Source: Scardovia inopinata JCM 12537
GTDB taxonomy: Bacteria > Actinomycetota > Actinomycetes > Actinomycetales > Bifidobacteriaceae
Length of the DNA stretch: 64,000 bases
Assembly (NCBI RefSeq): GCF_001042695.1
Contig: NZ_AP012334.1
Span: forward strand, 1,550,001-1,614,000
Direction: 5' to 3'
Shown: piece after piece, positions 33,551 through 42,635 of the stretch
Layout of the letters: each line of letters starts with the position of its first letter
Numbering within the stretch: the first letter of the stretch is position 1
Program-made: the position numbers and the translations under genes
Notes under the pieces: generated by a model
The model's database searches: none
Told to the model about the DNA's origin: nothing
The model's input: the letters and a program-made list of their open reading frames with translations, nothing else

Positions 33551-35686
33551 TTAATTTGAGGTAGACCCCTGAGCCATCAAGGCCAAGAAGTCTCGATTAG
33601 ACTTGGTCTGCTTGAGGCGGGTGACAATCTGCTGGTAAGCCGCCTCGGGCTCAAGCCCGCCCAAAGCACGGCGAAGTCGGTAAATAATAGCCAGTTCTTG
33701 AGGAGCGGTGATGAGATCTTCACGGCGAGTGCCTGAAGCATTGAGATCTATAGCCGGGAACATACGCTTTTCAGCAAGATCACGCGATAGGCGAAGCTCC
33801 ATGTTGCCGGTTCCCTTAAACTCTTCGAAAATAACCTCATCCATCTTGGACCCGGTTTCCACCAGAGCCGATGAGATGATAGTCAGTGAACCTCCATTTT
33901 CAATGTTGCGGGCAGCGCCAAAGAACTTCTTAGGCGGGTACAGAGCTTGAGCATCTACACCACCAGAAAGAATACGCCCTGATGCAGGTTGAGCAATGTT
34001 GTATGCGCGAGCCAAACGAGTCATAGAATCCAGAAGAACTACAACGTCCTGCCCAAGCTCAACCAGGCGCTTTGCCCGTTCGATAGCCAGCTCAGCAACT
34101 GTGGTATGATCTGTCGCAGGTCGGTCAAAGGTGGAAGAAATTACTTCGCCCTGAACAGTTCGCTGCATATCGGTCACCTCTTCAGGACGTTCATCCACCA
34201 GAACGACCATAAGATGAACCTCAGGATTATTGGCTGAAATTGCGTTGGCAATTTCCTGCAGGGTGATGGTCTTGCCGGCCTTAGGAGGAGAAACAATAAG
34301 GCCACGTTGCCCCTTACCGATAGGGGCAAAGAGATCAATGACCCGACCAGTGAGTTTATTTTGCACAGTCTCCATTTTCATCCGCTCATTAGGGTAGAGC
34401 GGAGTGAGCTTGGCAAACTGCGGCCGGGCAGCTGCGTCCTCAATACTCATTCCATTGATGGATTCCAAGGTCTGCAAGGGAACAAACTTCTGCCTCTTAT
34501 TGGGTTTTTCTCCTTCGCGTTGGGGACGAATATAGCCCCTAACTGCATCGCCTTTGCGCAGACCATATTTTTTGACCTGGCCCATAGACACATAAACATC
34601 ACTGGGGCCGGGGAGATATCCACTGGTGCGCACAAAAGCATAGGACTCGAGAATATCGACTATACCAGCTACAGGAACCAGTGTTTCCTGCTGTGGCTCC
34701 TGCTCTTCGTGAGTATTAACCCGATTCTGGCGGGCAGAACGATCTCTGTCATTTTCCCGATCGAGGCGTTCAGCCCGATCCGTCCGGTCAGTCCGATCCG
34801 TCCGGTCAAAACGATCCTGACGATCCTGACGATCAGTGCGACTGGTTCGATCCTGATTATCATAGCCATTCCCAGCACGACTCTTACGGTTCCGACGATC
34901 CTGTTGTTCGGAGCGGAAACGCGCAGGAGTTTCCTCATGAGTTTGGCGTGCTGACCGATCGTCACGGTAGTCACCAGAATCTTTTCCTCCTGATGTCCTG
35001 CGATTGTCTCCTGCTAGCTTGGATCTATCAGGAATTGCTGCCAGAAGATTATCCAAATCTGCATTCAGCTGGGCCAGGCGCTCATTTTCCGGGAGATCCT
35101 GATTTGTTGACTTATTCTGAGAATCCCCACTTTCTGCTGCCCGCCTGCGACGGCCATCACTGCTACCAGCACTGCTCTTGCTACCGGCATTGCTGCCAGC
35201 AGATTCGTGATTGGAATCAGCAGAAGCGGTTGTATTGGTGCTGCTGAGAACATCAGGAAGCTGCAAATCCAGACCACTGAGGGCAGAAGATTCCTGCTCT
35301 TCCTGAGGATGAGAAACACGCACCCGGGGACCGGTACCATACCGGCTGTCAGAATAGGTATTCCGCTTGCGTCCCCGCGGCTTATCTCCACGGCGGAAAG
35401 ATTGATCTCTGGAAAAAGTTTTGTCTTCTTCCAGCTGCTGTCCCCTACCCTCTTCCAAAAAAGTCTGAGAGGCCTGAGTAGACTGAGCGGATTGAGGAGT
35501 CTGCGTAGACTGGGCCGACATAGCCTGTTTTGCTTCGATAGATGACACCGCCTCGCTGCGTGCATTCTCAATTGCGGCAATCAGCTGCGCTTTGCGCAGT
35601 GCAGTAATACTTTTTAACCCGGCTTTTTTCGCAATCTCGCGCAGCTCAGGTAATTTCATGCGAGAAAGATCCTGGCTCTGTGGCAC
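33551..35686 (-). CDS. rho: transcription termination factor Rho
   Basis: A 711-residue hexameric RNA helicase. Order: Rho N-terminal domain (1-43, [20 protein letters not shown]), Gln/Ser/Thr linker, a long disordered segment (about 60-335) with Arg/Asp repeats such as [20 protein letters not shown], the cold-shock RNA-binding domain (about 340-415), and the RecA-type motor with Walker A SPPKAGKT (about 465-472) and Walker [11 protein letters not shown]. The insert is characteristic of actinobacterial Rho and may bind RNA or phase-separate. Its mRNA is monocistronic by position. Confidence 0.96.
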   Translation of the reverse strand: MPQSQDLSRMKLPELREIAKKAGLKSITALRKAQLIAAIENARSEAVSSIEAKQAMSAQSTQTPQSAQSTQASQTFLEEGRGQQLEEDKTFSRDQSFRRGDKPRGRKRNTYSDSRYGTGPRVRVSHPQEEQESSALSGLDLQLPDVLSSTNTTASADSNHESAGSNAGSKSSAGSSDGRRRRAAESGDSQNKSTNQDLPENERLAQLNADLDNLLAAIPDRSKLAGDNRRTSGGKDSGDYRDDRSARQTHEETPARFRSEQQDRRNRKSRAGNGYDNQDRTSRTDRQDRQDRFDRTDRTDRTDRAERLDRENDRDRSARQNRVNTHEEQEPQQETLVPVAGIVDILESYAFVRTSGYLPGPSDVYVSMGQVKKYGLRKGDAVRGYIRPQREGEKPNKRQKFVPLQTLESINGMSIEDAAARPQFAKLTPLYPNERMKMETVQNKLTGRVIDLFAPIGKGQRGLIVSPPKAGKTITLQEIANAISANNPEVHLMVVLVDERPEEVTDMQRTVQGEVISSTFDRPATDHTTVAELAIERAKRLVELGQDVVVLLDSMTRLARAYNIAQPASGRILSGGVDAQALYPPKKFFGAARNIENGGSLTIISSALVETGSKMDEVIFEEFKGTGNMELRLSRDLAEKRMFPAIDLNASGTRREDLITAPQELAIIYRLRRALGGLEPEAAYQQIVTRLKQTKSNRDFLALMAQGSTSN

Positions 35687-36207
35687 TTGATCAACCTTTC
35701 ATTGTTCGAATATTCGCACCCACATAGTGAAGCTTTAAAGACTTCAGACTTTATGCGGTATGGATGACTTATCAACAGAGATATCTGCCTTAAGATTATC
35801 TTCATTAAATCAGATATTCGCCGATAAATCTGCCAAAATCGTTGGCTTGAATAGTTTTACTATAAAGCAAACTCCCGACTATGAGGCACGGAGGGTCATC
35901 CGACGGAAGAAAAGGAAGAGACTGAAGAAACGAAAGAAACGAAAGAGACTGAAGCAGGAGAATGGATGCAAAGAGGGAGGAACAAAAGTGGAGGGGAGGA
36001 GGAAAGCACTCTGCGGAGGTATTCTGCGGAAACATTCTGCGAAAAGGAGATAAGATAAAGCCTCCTGCTGCCTAATTAATTTCAGATTCGAATTAATTCC
36101 AGATAAAAATCGAACCAGCACAGACAGCAGGAGGTACAGTGCGCCATAACATAATCCACAGGAGGAGAGAGAAAGCAAAGGCTGTCTGTCAGTCCTCCTG
36201 CTGAATT
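35687..36207. other. intergenic region upstream of rho
   Basis: It contains the rho promoter region (unresolved), a purine-rich AAGAAA/GAGACTGAAG repeat tract (35900-36000) and the pgi hairpin at 36061-36134. An open frame on the plus strand (35760-36053) encodes an implausible Lys/Arg run and lacks a ribosome binding site, so it is not called. Confidence 0.4.
36061..36134 (-). terminator. hairpin downstream of pgi
   Basis: CCTCCTGCTG (36061-36070) pairs with CAGCAGGAGG (36125-36134), enclosing a second AATTAAT/ATTAATT stem. On the minus strand it is followed by CTTTATCTTATCTCCTTTT. Probable terminator of pgi. Confidence 0.55.
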
Positions 36208-37902
36208 CTAACGGCGATGGGCGCGATAGAACTGAATCAGCGCCTGGGTAGAAGCATCCTGAGCGGCCAGAGCATTATCGTCTTTGGAAATAGCAGGAGT
36301 GATCTGCTTAGCCAGGACTTTGCCCAGCTCAACACCCCACTGATCGTAGGAGTCAAGTCCCCAGACAGTGCCTTCAACCAGGGTAATGTGCTCATAAAGG
36401 GCAATCAACTCGCCTAAAGCGAAGGGAGTCAACGCATCGCCAAGGATAGAAGTAGTCGGACGGTTACCGGAAAAAACGCGGGCAGGAACAATAGCCTCAG
36501 CTGTACCTTCTGCCCGGACTTCATCAGCAGTCTTGCCGAAGGCCAGAGCACGGGTCTGAGCCAAATAATTGGCCAGGAAAAGCTCATGCACATCCTGGTC
36601 CCCGTCCTTGGTGGGATTAGGGGTATTAGCAAAAGCAATAAAATCAGCAGGAATCAAACGGGTTCCCTGGTGAATCAACTGATAGAAAGCGTGTTGACCG
36701 TTGGTGCCAGGCTCTCCCCAGAAAATCTCACCAGTCTGATAGGTAACCGGAGTCCCATCCCAACGAACAGACTTACCGTTGGACTCCATAGTCAGCTGCT
36801 GCAGATAGGCAGGGAATCGGCTCAGATACTGGTCATAGGGCAAAACAGCGTGAGAGTGAGCACCGAAGAAGTTGACATACCATACATTGACCAGGCCCAT
36901 CAGAGCAACCACATTCTGCTCCAGAGGAGTGTTGGCAAAATACTCATCAATAGCATGGAAACCTTGAAGGAACTTATCGAAGTTCTCAGGACCCAAAACT
37001 ACGGCCAGGGAGGTGCCTACGGCAGAATCCACAGAATAACGGCCGCCAACCCAATTCCAGAAACCAAAAGCATTAGCAGGATCAATGCCGAAGGCCTCAA
37101 CCTTATCAAGAGCGGTAGAAACAGCCACAAAATGCTTGCGGATGGCATCGGCATTCTGCTGGGCAGAACCATCGACAGCACCCTTGTTCTTGAGAGAATT
37201 TAGGAGCCAGGAGCGAGCGCAGCGGGCATTAGTCAGGGTTTCCAGGGTAGTAAAGGTCTTGGAAACAATGATGAAAAGGGTTGTTTCAGGATCCAGATCC
37301 TTGGTCTTTTCAGCCAGATCGTTAGGATCAATGTTCGATACATAGCGGGCAGAAATACCTGCATCAGCATAAACCTTCAAAGCCTCATAAGCCATATTGG
37401 GGCCAAGATCAGAACCGCCAATGCCAATATTGACAACAGTTTCAATTCTCTTGCCAGTTATACCGACCCACTCACCTGAACGGACCTTATTGGCGAAAGC
37501 ATAAATTTTGTCCAGAACCTCGTGAACATCCTTCACTGTGTCCTGGCCATCAACAACATATTTGCCCTCATCTTCCCTGGGGCGACGCAAAGCAGTGTGG
37601 AGCACAGCCCGGTCTTCCGTATTGTTGATATGAACACCGGTATACTGGTCACGGATTCGCTGTTCAAGACCCACCTCGCGGGCGAGATTAACCAGTAGCC
37701 GCACTGTTTCATCGGTAATCAGGTTCTTGGACAGATCAAAATGCAGATCACCTGCTTCAAAACTCAGCTTCTGCACACGCTGAGGATCCTGAGCGAACCA
37801 CTGACGCAAGTTAATGCCCTGGCCCTGCAGGTTGGTAAAATGCTGCTGCAACTGAGCCCAAGCCTGGGTCTTTGTAGCATCTACTGGAGGATTAATGGCC
37901 AT
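36208..37902 (-). CDS. pgi: glucose-6-phosphate isomerase
   Basis: A 564-residue cytosolic enzyme of full length interconverting glucose-6-phosphate and fructose-6-phosphate; in bifidobacteria it feeds the F6P phosphoketolase shunt. The phosphate-binding [12 protein letters not shown] and [12 protein letters not shown], the signature FSFxxWVGGRYS-like [18 protein letters not shown], and QWGVELGK near the end are all present. AAAGGGAAAG precedes the start. It is flanked by its own terminator, so monocistronic. Confidence 0.96.
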   Translation of the reverse strand: MAINPPVDATKTQAWAQLQQHFTNLQGQGINLRQWFAQDPQRVQKLSFEAGDLHFDLSKNLITDETVRLLVNLAREVGLEQRIRDQYTGVHINNTEDRAVLHTALRRPREDEGKYVVDGQDTVKDVHEVLDKIYAFANKVRSGEWVGITGKRIETVVNIGIGGSDLGPNMAYEALKVYADAGISARYVSNIDPNDLAEKTKDLDPETTLFIIVSKTFTTLETLTNARCARSWLLNSLKNKGAVDGSAQQNADAIRKHFVAVSTALDKVEAFGIDPANAFGFWNWVGGRYSVDSAVGTSLAVVLGPENFDKFLQGFHAIDEYFANTPLEQNVVALMGLVNVWYVNFFGAHSHAVLPYDQYLSRFPAYLQQLTMESNGKSVRWDGTPVTYQTGEIFWGEPGTNGQHAFYQLIHQGTRLIPADFIAFANTPNPTKDGDQDVHELFLANYLAQTRALAFGKTADEVRAEGTAEAIVPARVFSGNRPTTSILGDALTPFALGELIALYEHITLVEGTVWGLDSYDQWGVELGKVLAKQITPAISKDDNALAAQDASTQALIQFYRAHRR

Positions 37903-38055
37903 TATGGCTTTCCCTTTCCTATTGCTATTGTTATTGCGCAGCCCACAGCGGCTGCCCTACGCAGCCGGCTCAGCCATCATCATGAGCCATCATGAGCTGC
38001 CCGGTTACTTTTACTATTTTATAAGGTTTAAAGGACACTCGCCTTGACAGAAAAA

Positions 38056-39339
38056 TCACTTTTTTGGTGGATTTTTAAGGATTTCGGATATTTTTTTGAC
38101 ATCCTGAGCCGCAGATTTAGGCATGATTAAAAGAGCCTCCGGCGTTTCCACCACAACCATATCTTCCATGCCTATTAAGGCTATGGTTTTTTCCTGGCCG
38201 TTTTTCTCTTTGTCGGTTTCCCCCTTGTCGGGTTTTCCTGCAGCAGAGGAGCAGCTGCCCCGTAGGCTGCTGTCTTCCTGGACAACTATCAGATTGTGGG
38301 TTGAACCAAGGCTGATGATCCTGGGGCGGCAGCCGGAATCTGACATGGCCAGCAGCCGGTTATCATCCCCATCAACCGGAGGCACATAAGCAGACAGGGA
38401 GGCAAAATCACCAATATCGTTCCAGCCAAAATCCCCTGGAACCATAGCCACCCCAGACTCTCGCGAAATTGGCTCAGCGATGGCGTAATCAAAAGCGATC
38501 TTTTCAACCTGGGGCCATATTCGGGTTAATGCTTCTTCTTTCTGATCCTGGGGGCCATCCCACATGCGGGCAATTGCACTCACCTGATCGTACATGCGGG
38601 GCAAAAGCCGGTGCAGATCATCCAGCAAAGTTTTTGCCCGCATAATAAACATGCCGGCATTCCAGGCATACTCCCCGGTTCTGCAGTATTTCTGTGCCCG
38701 GGTAGCATCCGGCTTTTCCACAAATTCCTGTACTGCAAAAGCGTCTGGCGCACCAGCAACAGACCCCAGCGCCTGACCCTGGTGAATGTAGCCGAAAGCG
38801 GTGGAAGGATTCGTTGGCCTGATGCCTATGGTCGCTATATAACCGGCCTCTGCCAGGGCTGCTGCCTGAGCAAGTACCCGGGCAAATTCTGCCGGATCCG
38901 CAACCACGTGATCTGCCGCAAAGGAGCCAACAATAATCCTGTCACCATGCCTCCTGGCCAAAATTGCCGTAGCTAAAGCAATGGCAGCCATGGAGTCACG
39001 ACCGGAAGGCTCTGCAACAATATTGGCTGGCCGAAGCTCTGGCAGCTGGGCACACACTGCTGGTACATGCCGGGAACCAGTGGATACTAAGATATTTTCC
39101 TGTGGGGTTACCATGCTCAGACGAGCAAAAGTGCTCCGCAGCATAGTCTTGCCGCTGGCAGTCAGGTCATACAGAAACTTAGGCCTGTCCGGCTGACTGA
39201 GCGGCCACAGGCGGGACCCTACTCCCCCAGCTGGAATGAGTGCATAAAAATTGGGGATATAGTGATTATTCTGTACAGCATATTCGCGATTAGCCGCAGG
39301 AACATTCTCGAAATTACCAGTGAAAACGTTGTCTACCAT
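38056..39339 (-). CDS. manC: mannose-1-phosphate guanylyltransferase
   Basis: A 427-residue nucleotidyltransferase making GDP-mannose from GTP and mannose-1-phosphate. The ATG at 39339 has AGGTGG eight bases upstream; the open frame reaches 39360 without one. The pyrophosphorylase signature is ALIPAGGVGSRLWPLS near residue 35, then RPKFLYDL, the FVEKPD sugar-phosphate loop and WNAGMFIMR. It lacks the C-terminal phosphomannose-isomerase domain of bifunctional enzymes. A Lys/Asp/Glu-rich insert (GKPDKGETDKEKNGQEKT) interrupts the late beta-helix. No cell-wall or capsule genes adjacent. Confidence 0.9.
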   Translation of the reverse strand: MVDNVFTGNFENVPAANREYAVQNNHYIPNFYALIPAGGVGSRLWPLSQPDRPKFLYDLTASGKTMLRSTFARLSMVTPQENILVSTGSRHVPAVCAQLPELRPANIVAEPSGRDSMAAIALATAILARRHGDRIIVGSFAADHVVADPAEFARVLAQAAALAEAGYIATIGIRPTNPSTAFGYIHQGQALGSVAGAPDAFAVQEFVEKPDATRAQKYCRTGEYAWNAGMFIMRAKTLLDDLHRLLPRMYDQVSAIARMWDGPQDQKEEALTRIWPQVEKIAFDYAIAEPISRESGVAMVPGDFGWNDIGDFASLSAYVPPVDGDDNRLLAMSDSGCRPRIISLGSTHNLIVVQEDSSLRGSCSSAAGKPDKGETDKEKNGQEKTIALIGMEDMVVVETPEALLIMPKSAAQDVKKISEILKNPPKK

Positions 39340-39360
39340 GCTTCTTACCACCTCAGCCAT

Positions 39361-40163
39361 CGGGTATATCGAATAGATTTATTTTTCGTGAACCGTTTAA
39401 GGGGTTCTAACTTCCTTGGACTTATTCAGCACAACGAGTATGAAAATGCATTCATTAGAGCATACTCATAAAAACACATGTGCAGAAATCATACGCAGAA
39501 ATCATACGGGTTTAACGCCCATCATAACAACAAGCATAGCAGCAAAATGTTCTATCCACCGCGCAGGAAAATATACACCACACAACCGCTTTATCTTTCC
39601 CCACCTTTGGCTCCTGCATTCGCATTCAGCGTTGCACTCTACTCCTTTCCTTACCTACAACCCTATCGACCTCATCTTCGACCTCGACTTTTTAAACTTC
39701 TCCATTCAACCCTGCACTCTCTGGGAAACGAACACTATTAAATTCCAAAAATGGCTACTTTACTGGAGTCCTTCGCATAAAAATGGGGAAAGTTGATAAT
39801 ACATTATCTTTCGATTCCCCTCCTAAAGAGGTTGATAGGGAAACAGGCCTCACCCAACTGCACAGTAAAAAAATTGAAACCTTGGAATTACGCCGATTCT
39901 TATTTTAATCTATGCAGTTGGGTGAGGCCTGTTTTCCTATCACAACAATTTTTGCCGAATTCAGGATCGGAGCACTGAGAAGCCAGTAATAGTTAACATA
40001 GTTAACAACCGACTGCTGAGGACTACTCAATGCACGCCTTTTCCTCAGTCGGTCTTTTAGTTCTTTTAGTATAAGTAGTCTAATCATGTCCATCTACAAT
40101 TATAGTATTATTATTCATATTTGTTATCTTTATATTGGTTATATAGCATAGGAAGGGCTCAAT
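39361..40163. other. long intergenic region with second hairpin element
   Basis: No gene. It includes a 13-bp tandem repeat CAGAAATCATACG (about 39483-39508), C-rich stretches, and the hairpin element at 39833-39942. Open frames here have no ribosome binding sites and unlikely compositions. Confidence 0.5.
39848..39927. repeat. 80-bp hairpin element, copy 2
   Basis: Begins CCTCACCCAACTGCAC and ends TGCAGTTGGGTGAGG, exactly 80 bp apart as in copy 1. With flanks, the arms form a 30-bp stem (39833-39862 with 39913-39942) with a single G-T pair. The flanking parts of the stem differ in sequence from those of copy 1. The interior is AT-rich and unlike that of copy 1. Confidence 0.72.
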
Positions 40164-40457
40164 ATGCGAGATTATGAAGGCCAATTGTCAGGAGAAAATC
40201 AAGGGAATGCCGGGCAATCCTGGGGTCAGCAGACATCATCTTTAAATCACTCTTTTAGTTTTGAAGATCACTACAGAGTTATAAAAGTGCAAATAAATCC
40301 CAAAAATAAACTTTTTTCCGTTGAACCTTCCCCTCTACGGTTAACCGCAGTGGAAGACGTGATTAATGACCAGGCTGCTCAAGGATATAGGGTACACTCT
40401 TTTCATACTGAGCATGGCTGCACTTTAGCCGTAATCTTGTTTGAAAAAGTTCAGTGA
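40164..40457 (+). CDS. DUF4177-like small protein
   Basis: A 97-residue protein. AGGAAGG lies a normal distance before the ATG. After a Gln/Ser/Asn-rich start (1-30), residues 35-97 have the beta-alpha-beta pattern YRVIKVQI ... VEDVINDQAAQGYRVHSF ... CTLAVILFEK, typical of DUF4177 (a short domain with an invariant Gly-Tyr after the helix). The function of that family is unknown. It lies alone between the hairpin element and conjugation remnants. Confidence 0.6.
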   Translation: MRDYEGQLSGENQGNAGQSWGQQTSSLNHSFSFEDHYRVIKVQINPKNKLFSVEPSPLRLTAVEDVINDQAAQGYRVHSFHTEHGCTLAVILFEKVQ

Positions 40458-40666
40458 CTTTTCACAGATTCCCGGCCTTCTTAAACGAGCAGGACAAAAT
40501 TTAAACAATATAAAAATATAAAGCGACATAAGGAAGGAAAGCGACTTAGCCCCGGCAATATCCATAATCCATAGCAGGATTCATACATAATCGGTAAACA
40601 CGAGAAACATCCATTGTTTTAGCTAGGAAGTCATAAAGAAAAACAGTCCTCTACATCATCAGCACC
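40458..40666. other. intergenic, no gene seen
   Basis: An AT-rich gap of about 200 bases upstream of the coupling-protein remnant; no promoter, repeat or ORF can be supported. Confidence 0.4.
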
Positions 40667-40801
40667 ATGCGCAACCGAAACATCAGCGTATCTGTCATAC
40701 TCCAAACCATCAGCCAAATAAAAGCACTATACAAAGACGACTGGGAAACCCTCACAGTCAACTGTGACAGCACACCCTTCCTCAGCCAGAAACTCACCTA
40801 A
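40667..40801 (+). pseudogene. conjugative coupling protein (TraG/VirD4-like) fragment
   Basis: An open stretch encodes RNRNISVSVILQTISQIKAL followed by YKDDWETLTVNCDS. It matches the conserved TraG/VirD4 region (…RNISV-ILQ-LSQ-KALYKDDWE-I-GNCDS) just before the Walker-distal motif. The expected following GG-N motif is missing and the frame ends early, so only a 44-codon scrap remains. It indicates that a conjugative plasmid or integrative element once lay here. Confidence 0.65.
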
Positions 40802-40873
40802 TCACCATTGAGAAATAGCCCGCTAGAAGTCGCCAAATACGTGGCCTGACGACTTTTAATAACTGTTGGTGGT

Positions 40874-41176
40874 TTATTTGTCCAGAATTTCATGGGAACC
40901 AGTTGCTACGAGCAGCAAAACTAATTCATCAAGGTCTAAACGATAAACAACCACCCAACCATCATAGGAATGCCCATAATTGCCATACCGAGAAGGATGA
41001 AACTCTCGATACCCTTTCCACCTACCCTGCAACGCATGATCCTTAATCCGCCGTAAAACCACTTCATCATGATCAACAATACCCCGCACACAAGGCTTTA
41101 AAACTTTAACCGGGAAATGCTTTTTAGCTAGCTTCTTCACCTGACGATTAAACAACCGGGTTGTTTTAATCTGCAT
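40874..41176 (-). CDS. RelE/YafQ-like mRNA-interferase toxin
   Basis: A 100-residue toxin (ATG at 41176 inside the antitoxin's last codons; the open frame upstream is not translated). MQIKTTRLFNRQVKKLAKKHF and the RRIKDHALQGRWKGYREFH segment are the pattern of YafQ/RelE toxins, with the final HEILDK similar to the family's HsdLF end. It would cut ribosome-bound mRNA when freed from the antitoxin. It overlaps the antitoxin by 11 bp, as is usual for such pairs. Confidence 0.82.
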   Translation of the reverse strand: MQIKTTRLFNRQVKKLAKKHFPVKVLKPCVRGIVDHDEVVLRRIKDHALQGRWKGYREFHPSRYGNYGHSYDGWVVVYRLDLDELVLLLVATGSHEILDK

Positions 41177-41444
41177 CAATCCGGTCAATCCACTCATTGA
41201 AATCATCTAAAGTTCCCACAGTCTCTACCTGACCATTCTCAGCCTCCTTTTTCGCAGCCAATGCCTCGGGCGAATCCAAAAAACTCACAAGCTTAACCTC
41301 ATTATTAGCAGCCTTAACTAACGATAAACGCACATATTCCGAAACAGTAAGCCCCTGTTTAGCCAAATTAGCCTTCGCTCGTTCGCTCACATCAGAAGTA
41401 ACCCGAGTAGAAATAGTTTTATTTTTAATAACAGTAGTACTCAT
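41166..41444 (-). CDS. RelB/DinJ-family antitoxin
   Basis: A 92-residue antitoxin. The ATG at 41444 is preceded by GGAG nine bases away, better than the ATG at 41459. The N-terminal ribbon-helix-helix is NKTISTRVTSDVSERAKANLAKQGLTVSEYVRLSL. The C-terminal part is acidic (TVGTLDDFNEWIDRIDAD) and would wrap the toxin. The TCGTACGA palindrome at 41475-41482 is a candidate autoregulatory site. Confidence 0.82.
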   Translation of the reverse strand: MSTTVIKNKTISTRVTSDVSERAKANLAKQGLTVSEYVRLSLVKAANNEVKLVSFLDSPEALAAKKEAENGQVETVGTLDDFNEWIDRIDAD

Positions 41445-41613
41445 TATCATATGCTCCATTCAGTATGCTTACAATCGTACGACAATCCGTATACTCAACA
41501 ACACGCCATAACTCACGCCAATGAAGAGTGGCATTGCATTCTTTTCAAGAAAGAAATATAGTAGCTCACTGTGTTATCCCATAGGTGCAACAACCAGACT
41601 GGTTAACCAGGTG

Positions 41614-42079
41614 TTATCTAAGGTGTATCGCATAATTATGAATTTTGTGAAGAAAACGTTGCCTCGATTTAAGAGTACTCCCCCTCAAATACGACATTTG
41701 GTGATGCTTCACTGTTTTAATCCCGCACATAATGCCGAGGATTTGATGGTGAAGTACTTTCCCGTAATCTGGTTCAAAGAAGCGGGCATACCAGACCACC
41801 AAATAGGGTAAACAAAGATTAAAATATCCGATCGAGTGATAACATCGCTATATTTCTTCGTTTCTGGATCATTCATTAAATCTCTTCTTCTATGCGTCTC
41901 ATCGAAAAAAGCACCGGGTTGAAATGGTCACGATATAGGTCAATTACAGAAATTTCGTCAACATTTGCATTAGCATGCAGGCCTCTATTAACTGCATCAT
42001 AGACAGCATGATTATATCCCTTGTCGTTCGGATATGCATAGATAAGAGCAACTTTCACATGTGTTATTCTAAAGCTCAT
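41614..42079 (-). pseudogene. NAD(P)H:quinone oxidoreductase (flavodoxin-like), degraded
   Basis: The N-terminal part (VALIYAYPNDKGYNHAVYDA to HFNPVLF) is the flavodoxin-fold start of the KefF/MdaB-like family and stops at 41876. In another frame the code continues with SDILIFVYPIWWSGMPASLN, the family's FMN-binding core. In a third it runs to a C-terminal helix (MCGIKTVKHHQ ... RQRFLHKI). At least two frameshifts and a deletion of the middle are implied. Not expressible as one protein. Confidence 0.72.
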
Positions 42080-42429
42080 GCATAATGATGTATATAAGTT
42101 CTGTTTCTAGCGGAAAACTCGCTCGTTTATGGTAGTAGGGTCAAGGGAGAGAACAATGGATAGCATCGACTGGTTTATTATCGCTCTCCCCTCCTCGAGG
42201 CAGGTATAACAGGCTGTCCTTACTGCTTATTGCCAGTGGTAATCATTCCCTACGGCAAGGAAAGATAAGTGGCCACCCGCAGTTATCTTGCCTCGTGGAC
42301 TCTTCACGAACCTGACCAAAAGATGAATGCACAGTAACCTGGCACACTACAAAGCCGCAAGCTTTTTTAATATAAAGCCGATGACACTTCCCAGCGACAC
42401 TTCTTGATGATTCTTTGATTTCTCAGTTG
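42080..42429. other. intergenic, 350 bp
   Basis: No convincing gene. A 17-codon ORF (about 42156-42209) with AGGGAGAG upstream starts MDSIDWFIIALPS; it may be a scrap. The stretch leads up to tRNA-Lys, whose 3' end faces this side. Confidence 0.35.
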
Positions 42430-42501
42430 TGCCCCCTGTCGGATTCGAACCGACAACCCACGACTTAAAAGGACGCTGCTCTACCGTTGAGCTAAAGGGG
42501 C
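42430..42501 (-). tRNA. tRNA-Lys (anticodon UUU)
   Basis: A 72-base cloverleaf: acceptor GCCCCTT/AGGGGGC, D arm GCTC/GAGC, anticodon loop CTTTTAA, T arm GTCGG-TTCGAAT-CCGAC, discriminator A, CCA not encoded. The anticodon stem GCGTC/GTCGT contains one T-T mismatch (positions 30-40), where a C-G pair would be expected. The rest is regular. Confidence 0.9.
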
Positions 42502-42635
42502 AACGAAACTATATTGTACAAGGGTAAGCAGAAATTCGCCACTCGGCGGGTCTTGCCTTTTGTCTCGCTATCCGTCTTGCCATATATTTTGTCATCTGTC
42601 TCGCCATCTAACTGACCTACCGATGGACAAAAGAA

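Noticed and set aside
35760-36053. 97-codon ORF rich in Lys and Arg upstream of rho
   Set aside because: No ribosome binding site, and its RRKKRKRLKKRKKRKRLK run arises from a purine repeat; another frame of the same DNA reads equally well.
41521-41811. 96-codon plus-strand ORF antisense to the quinone-reductase remnant
   Set aside because: The opposite strand encodes recognisable flavodoxin-fold pieces, so this frame is a shadow.
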